A DNA stretch of 64,000 bases from Salinispora arenicola (GTDB lineage Bacteria > Actinomycetota > Actinomycetes > Mycobacteriales > Micromonosporaceae): positions 372,001-436,000 of the forward strand of contig NZ_VFOL01000001.1 in NCBI RefSeq assembly GCF_006716065.1. The letters are read 5' to 3'. Below the pieces are notes generated by a model. The model saw only the letters and a program-made list of their open reading frames with translations, was not told the origin of the DNA and ran no database searches. Positions 58,314 to 64,000 of the stretch are shown in pieces (position 1 is the stretch's first letter; the number at the start of each line of letters is the position of its first letter). The position numbers and the translations under genes were made by a program.

Positions 58314-59660
58314 ATGGCCAACGCCACCGACCACCTCTGGATGCACTTCACCCGGATGGCGAGCTACTCCGCTGGCGAGGTGCCGACCATCGTGCGCGGC
58401 GAAGGTACGTACATCTGGGATGCCCAGGGCCGGCGCTACCTGGACGGGCTCGCCGGACTCTTCGTCGTCAACGCCGGTCACGGCCGGGCCGAACTGGCCG
58501 AGGCCGCCGCGCGACAGGCGGGCGAGCTGGCGTACTTTCCGCTCTGGTCATACGCACACCCCAAGGCCGTCGAACTCGCGGAGCGGATCGCCCTGTTGGC
58601 CCCGGGGAGCCTCAACCGGGTCTTCTTCACCACCGGCGGAGCAGAGGCCGTCGAGGCGGCGTGGAAGCTGGCTCGGGCGTACTTCACACGCACCGGGAAG
58701 CCGACCAAGCACAAGGTGGTCAGCCGCCACCTCGCCTACCACGGCGCATCGATGGGTGCTTTGTCGATCACCGGGCTGCCGGGGATCAAGAGCGACTTCG
58801 AGCCCTTGGTGCCCGGCGGCGTCAAGGTGCCGAACACCAACTTCTACCGGGCGCCCGAGCACGGCAACGACCCCGAGGCGTTCGGCCGCTGGGCCGCCGA
58901 GGAGATCCGCCGGGCCATCGAGCGGGAAGGCCCGGAGACCGTCGCCGCGGTCTTCCTGGAACCGGTGCAGAACTCCGGCGGCTGTTTCCCACCCCCGCCC
59001 GGCTACCTGGCCCGGGTCCGCGCGATCTGCGACGAGTACGACGTGCTGCTCGTCTCCGACGAGGTGATCTGCTCGTGGGGTCGACTGGGCGAGTACTTCG
59101 GTGCGGTCCGCTACGGCTACCAGCCCGACATCATCACCACCGCAAAGGGCATAACCTCCGGGTACGCCCCGCTCGGAGCGATGATCGCCGACGACCGGCT
59201 GATGGAACCGTTCCTCACCGAGACCGGTATGTTCGCCCACGGTCTGACCTTCGGGGGGCACCCGGTCTCCTGCGCGGTGGCGCTGGCCAACCTGGAGATC
59301 CTCGCCCGCGAGGACCTGCTCGGCCACGTACGCGCCAACGAGGCGACGTTCCGGGCCACTGTGGAACGGCTACACGACCTGCCGATCGTCGGCGACGTGC
59401 GCGGCGACGGGTACTTCTACGGCATCGAGCTGGTCAAGGACAAGGCGACCAGGGAGACGTTCGACGACACGGAGTCCGAGCGACTGCTGCACGCCTTCCT
59501 CTCCCCCGCACTGTTCGCGTCCGGCCTCTACTGTCGGGCCGACGACCGCGGCGACCCGGTGGTGCAACTCGCACCGCCGTTGACTGCCGGGCCGGAGCAG
59601 TTCGACGAGATGGAGCGGATCCTGCGGGCTGTCCTCACTGAGGCGTGGTCCCGGCTGTAG
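58314..59660 (+). CDS. Class III aminotransferase (omega-transaminase)
   Basis: 448 residues from ATG 58314 (MANATDHLWMHFTRM). The PLP Lys is in ITTAKGITSGYAPLGAM, with FTTGGAEAVEAAWKLA, YHGASMGALSITG and LLVSDEVICSWGRLGEYF as family motifs. It probably transaminates an omega-amino acid or diamine such as beta-alanine, GABA or putrescine to the semialdehyde. Neighbouring aldehyde dehydrogenases could oxidise that product, which is an inference from position. It is likely controlled by the adjacent Lrp-type regulator. Confidence 0.88.
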   Translation: MANATDHLWMHFTRMASYSAGEVPTIVRGEGTYIWDAQGRRYLDGLAGLFVVNAGHGRAELAEAAARQAGELAYFPLWSYAHPKAVELAERIALLAPGSLNRVFFTTGGAEAVEAAWKLARAYFTRTGKPTKHKVVSRHLAYHGASMGALSITGLPGIKSDFEPLVPGGVKVPNTNFYRAPEHGNDPEAFGRWAAEEIRRAIEREGPETVAAVFLEPVQNSGGCFPPPPGYLARVRAICDEYDVLLVSDEVICSWGRLGEYFGAVRYGYQPDIITTAKGITSGYAPLGAMIADDRLMEPFLTETGMFAHGLTFGGHPVSCAVALANLEILAREDLLGHVRANEATFRATVERLHDLPIVGDVRGDGYFYGIELVKDKATRETFDDTESERLLHAFLSPALFASGLYCRADDRGDPVVQLAPPLTAGPEQFDEMERILRAVLTEAWSRL

Positions 59661-59677
59661 CCCAACCGGCGGGCGGG

Positions 59678-60049
59678 TCAGTGGCTGGGGGGAATCACCC
59701 GGAGGTGACCGCGGCGCCCGGTGGACGGGGTCGAGGTAGCCGGGTCGTGGTCGTCCTCCGGGGGCCGGGGGACCGCCGGGCGAGCCGCCTCGCGGACGGC
59801 CTCGGCAAGCGCGACCAGGTCGTCCGTCGTGGGCGGCGGCGGCTCGAACTCACCCTCGTGCCGGACGACGTCCCACCCCCGTGGGGCGGTCAGACTGCGG
59901 GCGTGTGGCTCACAGAGGTCGTAGGTGTGCGGCTCGGCGAAGGCGGCCAGCGGGCCTACCACGGCAGTGGACTCGTTGTAGACATAGGTCAATGTGGCGA
60001 CCGCTTGCCGGGGGCAGCCGTTTCGGGTGCAGCGCCGTGGTGACCTCAC
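59678..60049 (-). CDS. DUF3499 zinc-ribbon-like protein
   Basis: 123 residues. CTRNGCPRQAVATLTYVYNE and YDLCEPHARSLTAPRGWDVV give a CxxxxC...CxxH metal-binding pattern. The C-terminal half is acidic and Pro-rich. The family is actinobacterial, with no known function, and is conserved beside whiB and manB (Rv3258c equivalent). It is convergent with the aminotransferase, only 17 bp apart. Confidence 0.88.
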   Translation of the reverse strand: MRSPRRCTRNGCPRQAVATLTYVYNESTAVVGPLAAFAEPHTYDLCEPHARSLTAPRGWDVVRHEGEFEPPPPTTDDLVALAEAVREAARPAVPRPPEDDHDPATSTPSTGRRGHLRVIPPSH

Positions 60050-60200
60050 CGCGGCAGGGTATCTCCATTACCGGCTCCGACGCACTGGTTCGCAGTCCGA
60101 CACGCCCGTCTTGGTGATCACAATTCAGCCGTTCGGAGCCGGCGCGCCAACGAGCCACCGCTGCCGCGGGCCAGGCCGAACCGGGGACTACCCTGAGCCC

Positions 60201-60650
60201 ATGGGAAGCCCGGAGAACCGTCGCCCCGGTGCCGGCCGACGCATCCGCCGCGACCGTCACGGACGCGGCCTGCGCGGTCGGCTGGTGCCCGCGACGGTGC
60301 CGCTGGCGCGGACCAAGGCCGAGGTCTTCGACGACCTGGTGCTGGACACGGTGGAGACGCTCGAGCGGCGGTTCGCCAAGGAACTGGCCGGCGTCGAGTT
60401 CGCGGTGGAGGATGTGCCACCGGAGCTGAACGTCTACGACTCCGACGTGCTCGAGGACGGTGCGGTGCCGCTCGCCCGTCTGCTGCCGGGTCGGCCGGGT
60501 CGACAGCAGATGCCGCCGCGGATCGTTCTCTACCGCCGGCCGCTCGAGTTTCGGGCGATGGACCGCGAGGACCTCGCGGACCTCGTCCACGACGTCATCA
60601 TCGAGCAGGTGGCGAATCTGCTCGGTGCCGACCCGGACGAGCTGGCCTGA
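60201..60650 (+). CDS. Metallopeptidase-family protein with degenerate active site
   Basis: 149 residues from ATG 60201. A basic N-terminus precedes a zincin-fold sequence (RTKAEVFDDLVLDTVETLER, FAVEDVPPELN, PPRIVLYRRPLEFRA). Where the family has HEXXH, this protein reads VHDVIIEQVANLLG, so the zinc site is incomplete. It may be a structural or regulatory derivative. It corresponds to the gene next to whiB2 in mycobacteria (Rv3259). Confidence 0.8.
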   Translation: MGSPENRRPGAGRRIRRDRHGRGLRGRLVPATVPLARTKAEVFDDLVLDTVETLERRFAKELAGVEFAVEDVPPELNVYDSDVLEDGAVPLARLLPGRPGRQQMPPRIVLYRRPLEFRAMDREDLADLVHDVIIEQVANLLGADPDELA

Positions 60651-60662
60651 GACACGACCACG

Positions 60663-60704
60663 ACGTCGGATCCGGGGCAGCCCCCACCACCCCGGATCCG
60701 ACGT
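60663..60704. terminator. 15-bp-stem bidirectional terminator
   Basis: Arms 60663-60677 and 60690-60704 are perfectly complementary with a 12-nt loop, between the convergent metallopeptidase-like and whiB genes. The loop is C-rich and there is no U-tract. Confidence 0.8.
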
Positions 60705-60708
60705 GACG

Positions 60709-60966
60709 TCAGGCGGCACGCCGCTTGAGCCTGCGGCGTTCCCGTTCGGAGAGACCACCCCAGATGCCGAATCGCTCGTCGTGACCGAGTGCGTACTCGA
60801 GGCACTCGGTCTTGACCTCGCAACGTGAGCAGATCCGCTTTGCCTCACGGGTTGAGCCGCCCTTCTCGGGGAAGAACGCCTCCGGGTCGGTCTGCGAGCA
60901 CAGCGCCCGCTCCTGCCACTCCGGCGCGTTACCGAGCAGGTCGGCCGCCTCGAGCTGGCCGTCCAT
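60709..60966 (-). CDS. whiB: WhiB-family Fe-S regulator (WhiB/WhiB2 type)
   Basis: 85 residues. Four Cys (23, 46, 49, 55) bind a [4Fe-4S] cluster. WQERALCSQTDPEAFFPEKG, the GIWGG turn (residues 67-71) and the basic ERERRRLKRRAA tail match the sporulation/septation WhiB group (WhmD/WhiB2). It works with sigma factor and WhiA-type partners in developmental gene control. The position beside DUF3499 and manB is conserved. A putative promoter lies 110-140 bp upstream. Confidence 0.93.
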   Translation of the reverse strand: MDGQLEAADLLGNAPEWQERALCSQTDPEAFFPEKGGSTREAKRICSRCEVKTECLEYALGHDERFGIWGGLSERERRRLKRRAA

Positions 60967-61078
60967 CCATTGCCTCCTTGCCGCGCACCGGCGTCATCGC
61001 CGCTGCAACCCCCCACGCGAAAGGCGTGCTTGTCGTCCGGTACCGATTTGTAGCGTTTCGCGAATAACCCCACGTCAA

Positions 61079-61108
61079 ATTACACGCGTGTCATACGTGC
61101 GCCGTCAA
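61079..61108 (-). promoter_or_regulatory. Putative whiB promoter
   Basis: On the minus strand TTGACG (61108-61103) and TGTAAT (61084-61079) are 18 bp apart, about 110 bp upstream of the whiB ATG. Confidence 0.45.
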
Positions 61109-61109
61109 G

Positions 61110-61553
61110 CCAATCTTGATAGTGGGGCTACCCTCCCAACATCACCCGGTCCGGCCCGTCCGGCCTCCCGGCCTCGCAACCTGCCCTACCGAGTCAGACC
61201 CCGGCCGGGTAACGCCCACCTCGGCGAGTTGCCGCAGTTTTCTCCGTGGCGCCACACCAGACAACTGCCGCACCGGACGACCAAACCAGGTTGTTGATCT
61301 TGGTGACGCACAGCCATACCGCTGCCGCACCACCCACCCTCCAGGGTGACCAGGGACCGCAAGCGACCGCCCACATCGTGGATGATCCAGGGAATCAAGG
61401 CTTCCTACCGACGCGGTCAGGAACGCCAGATTGCCGACAGATGAAGGGATCCGATGGTTGGTCCACTGGCGACAGTATCGGAGGCGACCGACTATGGGAC
61501 ATCCCACCAGACGGAATGGCGTCCCGACCGAGGACACGAGTGGGGATTCGGCG
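61110..61553. other. Spacer without gene
   Basis: About 440 bp between the whiB promoter region and the fbiC stop. Short frames on both strands have no conserved features. Nothing further is visible. Confidence 0.5.
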
Positions 61554-64000
61554 CTACCCGGCTCGATGACCGTAGGCGGTCGTCCGCTTACGCGCTGGCC
61601 GCCCGGCCGCCGCCGCGATCGCGATCAGCTGCTCCTCGGTACGGGCCGACCCGTTGCCGGAGCCAGCCATCCGGGAGATCGTCTCCTCCATCAGGGTACC
61701 GCCCAGATCGTTGCAACCACCACGCAACAGTTCGGCACTACCCTCGTCGCCCAGCTTCACCCACGAACACTGAATGTTGTGGACCCGTCCGTGCAGCAGC
61801 AGCCGGGACATCGCGTGCACCACCCGGTTCTCCCGCCAGGTCGGCCCCGGGCGGGCGATGCCGGCCAGGTAGATCGGTGCGTTGGTATGCACGAACGGCA
61901 GCGCCACAAACTCGGTGAAACCACCCGTACGGTCCTGCGTACGAGCCAGCACCCGGAAATGCGTGAGCCACTGTGCGGGATGGTCAACGTGCCCGTACAT
62001 CATCGTGGAGCTGGATCGAATTCCCAGCTCATGGGCGGTGGTGACCACCTCGACCCAGGCGGCCGTCGGCAGCTTGCCCTTGGTGAGGACCCAGCGCACC
62101 TCATCGTCGAGGATCTCGGCGGCGGTGCCGGGAATGGTGTCCAGCCCGGCCTCACGCAACCCGGTCAGCCACTCCCGAATCGGCACACCCGCCTTGCCAG
62201 CCGCGGTGACGATCTCCATGGGAGAGAAGGCGTGCACATGCATGCCCGGCACCCGGGCCTTGATCGCTCGCACCAGGTCGGCGTAGGCCGTCACCGGCAG
62301 TCTCGGGTCGATGCCCCCCTGGAGGCAGACCTCGCTGGCGCCGGCCAGCCATGCCTGCTCGGCCCGGTCGGCGATCTGGTCCACCGAGAGCCGATACGCG
62401 TCGGCGTCCCGATCGCGCTGCGCGAAGGCACAGAACCGACAGCCCACGTAGCAGACATTGGTGAAATTTATGTTGCGGTTGACCACATAGGTGACCTCGT
62501 CACCGACCGCGTCCCGGCGCACCTCGTCCGCGATGCGGCACAACTCGTCGAGCGCCGGACCATCCGCCGCGAAGAGTGCCAGCGCCGCCTCGGTGTGTCC
62601 GGGCTCCAGCAGCGCCGCCGGATCGTCGGCGGCAAGCCGCAGACCGGTCCGCAAATCATGATCACCAACTCCGACTGTCGCTCCCGCACCCACCCGGTCG
62701 GCCACCATCGACCAGTCACCGTAGACCTGGTCGAAGTCGCCCCGCCGGTCGGCGGTACGGCCGGTGGTGTCGATGGTGGCGTGCAGGTCGGTCCGGCCCC
62801 CGTACTCCTCGTCCGGTTCCTGCCACGGCCGGCCCACCGGCCGGGCCGTGGGCCTCGCGAGCCCGGTCGCCGGATCCGCCAGGGCACCGACGTGCGGCAA
62901 CAGGCGCGGGTCGAGCCACGGATCACCGGCCCGGACGTACTCCGGGTAGACCGTCAGCCGCTCCCGCAGGGAGAACCCGGCCTGCTCGGTACGCCGAGAC
63001 AACTCGTCGAGCTGCGGCCAAGGCCGTTCCGGGTTCACGTGATCCGGAGTCAACGGCGAGACGCCGCCCCAGTCGTCGATACCTGCCCGCAGCAGCAGGT
63101 CGTACTCACCCGCGATGAGGTTCGGGGGCGCCTGGACGCGGGCCTGTGGACCGAGCAGCACCCGGGTCACCGCCACCGTGGCAGCGAGGTCGTGCAGCGT
63201 CGCGTCGGGCATACCACGCATCGCCGTGTCCGGCTTGGCGCGAAAGTTCTGCACGATAACTTCCTGGAGGTGGCCGTACTCCCGGTGCGCCCGGCGGATC
63301 GCGAAGAGCGCCTCGACCCGCTCGACCGGGGTCTCACCGATGCCGATCAGGACACCGGTGGTGAACGGCACGTTCACCCGACCCGCGTCGTCGAGCACCC
63401 GCAGCCGGACAGCCGGTTCCTTGTCCGGCGAACCGTAGTGCGGACCCCCTGGGGAGGACCACAGCCGGGTGGCGGTGGTCTCCAACATCATGCCCATACT
63501 CGGCGCGACCGGCTTGAGTCGCTGCAGTTCGGACCAGCTGAGCACACCAGGGTTGAGGTGCGGTAGCAGCCCCGTCTCCTCCAGCACGGCCACCGCGCAG
63601 GAGCGCAGATAGTCCAGGGTCGAGTCGTACCCGCGCTCGTCCAGCCACTGGCGGGCTGCCGGCCAGCGTTCCTCCGGCCGGTCGCCGAGTGTGAACAGCG
63701 CCTCCTTGCAGCCGAGCTCCGCACCCTGACGGGCAATCGCCAGCACCTCGTCGCGGTCGAGGAACGCCGCCGGCAGCCGGTGCGGCACCGTGGCGAAGGT
63801 GCAGTAGTGACACCGGTCCCGGCAGAGCCGGGTAAGCGGGATGAAGACCTTCTTCGAGTACGTCACCACGCCCGGTCGCCCGGCCGCGCGTAGTCCCGCG
63901 TCCCGGATGGCCCCGGCGACCCGCAGCAACTCGTCCAGCTCGACGCCCCGGGCGGCGAGAAGCGCCGTCGCCTCGTCGGTGTCCAGCGCCCGCCCGGACG
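61554..64000 (-). CDS. fbiC: FO synthase, fused CofG/CofH (5' end outside window)
   Basis: 816 codons in the window. The frame continues past position 64000 ([20 protein letters not shown] precedes the visible TTG/CTG run), so the start is not in view. Two radical SAM domains are seen. The first has [10 protein letters not shown] (CofG) and the second [10 protein letters not shown] (CofH), each with its own barrel; the CofH part includes [10 protein letters not shown]. It makes the deazaflavin FO, precursor of cofactor F420, from tyrosine and a pyrimidine. The fused form is typical of actinobacteria. Confidence 0.95.
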   Translation of the reverse strand, partial: SGRALDTDEATALLAARGVELDELLRVAGAIRDAGLRAAGRPGVVTYSKKVFIPLTRLCRDRCHYCTFATVPHRLPAAFLDRDEVLAIARQGAELGCKEALFTLGDRPEERWPAARQWLDERGYDSTLDYLRSCAVAVLEETGLLPHLNPGVLSWSELQRLKPVAPSMGMMLETTATRLWSSPGGPHYGSPDKEPAVRLRVLDDAGRVNVPFTTGVLIGIGETPVERVEALFAIRRAHREYGHLQEVIVQNFRAKPDTAMRGMPDATLHDLAATVAVTRVLLGPQARVQAPPNLIAGEYDLLLRAGIDDWGGVSPLTPDHVNPERPWPQLDELSRRTEQAGFSLRERLTVYPEYVRAGDPWLDPRLLPHVGALADPATGLARPTARPVGRPWQEPDEEYGGRTDLHATIDTTGRTADRRGDFDQVYGDWSMVADRVGAGATVGVGDHDLRTGLRLAADDPAALLEPGHTEAALALFAADGPALDELCRIADEVRRDAVGDEVTYVVNRNINFTNVCYVGCRFCAFAQRDRDADAYRLSVDQIADRAEQAWLAGASEVCLQGGIDPRLPVTAYADLVRAIKARVPGMHVHAFSPMEIVTAAGKAGVPIREWLTGLREAGLDTIPGTAAEILDDEVRWVLTKGKLPTAAWVEVVTTAHELGIRSSSTMMYGHVDHPAQWLTHFRVLARTQDRTGGFTEFVALPFVHTNAPIYLAGIARPGPTWRENRVVHAMSRLLLHGRVHNIQCSWVKLGDEGSAELLRGGCNDLGGTLMEETISRMAGSGNGSARTEEQLIAIAAAAGRPARKRTTAYGHRAG

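Overview
The window is chromosomal DNA of a high-GC actinomycete, most likely family Micromonosporaceae (Salinispora or Micromonospora type). The evidence is the extreme third-position GC, the frequent GTG starts, a sporulation-type WhiB, a fused FO synthase (FbiC), an actinobacterial tmRNA tag (AKQNRADFALAA), and the order whiB - DUF3499/metallopeptidase - manB - SIS isomerase - manA - ahcY - mtrA - mtrB - lpqB - comF - hpf - secA, which mycobacteria share. This is inferred from protein families and gene order; no database search was possible.

Layout. (1) 1-8.9 kb, minus strand: a type VII secretion substrate and polymorphic-toxin locus. It holds two WXG100 proteins, a helical protein, a PPE-like protein with a Pro/Gly repeat tail, a YbaB/EbfC protein, an EspC-like protein, and a giant CpnT-like protein that runs off the left edge. 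The giant protein carries an HEXXHXXGXXD zincin motif and the start of a duplicated ~465-residue module. No secretion ATPase or membrane component is present. (2) 8.9-20.5 kb: an accessory region bounded on the right by tRNA-Ala. It contains an XRE/DUF397 pair, a small-protein operon with a second DUF397 gene, a frameshifted DUF2199 pseudogene, a two-gene phage-type cassette (12.8-15.3 kb), and a damaged cluster. That cluster has a truncated radical SAM protein, a frameshifted P-loop kinase, an intact Fe(II)/2-oxoglutarate-type oxygenase, a NUDIX hydrolase and a frameshifted XRE regulator. At 19.9-20.3 kb lies an unexplained regulatory unit: twin palindromic boxes, a near-consensus promoter, a multibranched leader that hides a Shine-Dalgarno sequence, and a 14-bp-stem hairpin. 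(3) 20.5-31.6 kb: core genes, namely tRNA-Ala, yqgE, mtnP, a lipoprotein, the trans-translation and division block ssrA-smpB-ftsX-ftsE-prfB, a ~53-bp minisatellite, a PadR regulator, pruA and a membrane protein. (4) 31.7-33.2 kb: an apparently intact IS4-type element flanked by CTAG. (5) 33.2-52.3 kb: conserved core, including secA, hpf, comF, lpqB-mtrB-mtrA, ahcY and the mannose-phosphate genes. (6) 52.5-59.7 kb: two aldehyde dehydrogenases with a GAF regulator and a DUF779 protein, and an Lrp-regulated class III aminotransferase with three operator-like half-sites. (7) 59.7-64 kb: DUF3499, a degenerate zincin-fold protein, whiB and partial fbiC.

How the genes work together: MtrAB with LpqB couples envelope and cell-cycle signalling. 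ManB, the SIS isomerase and ManA interconvert hexose phosphates and feed GDP-mannose and cell-wall glycans. FtsEX, SmpB/tmRNA and RF2 are translation and division housekeeping. AhcY and MtnP recycle S-adenosylmethionine by-products. The least explained parts are the toxin C-terminus, the phage-type pair with the adjoining damaged cluster, and the structured leader at 20.0-20.3 kb.
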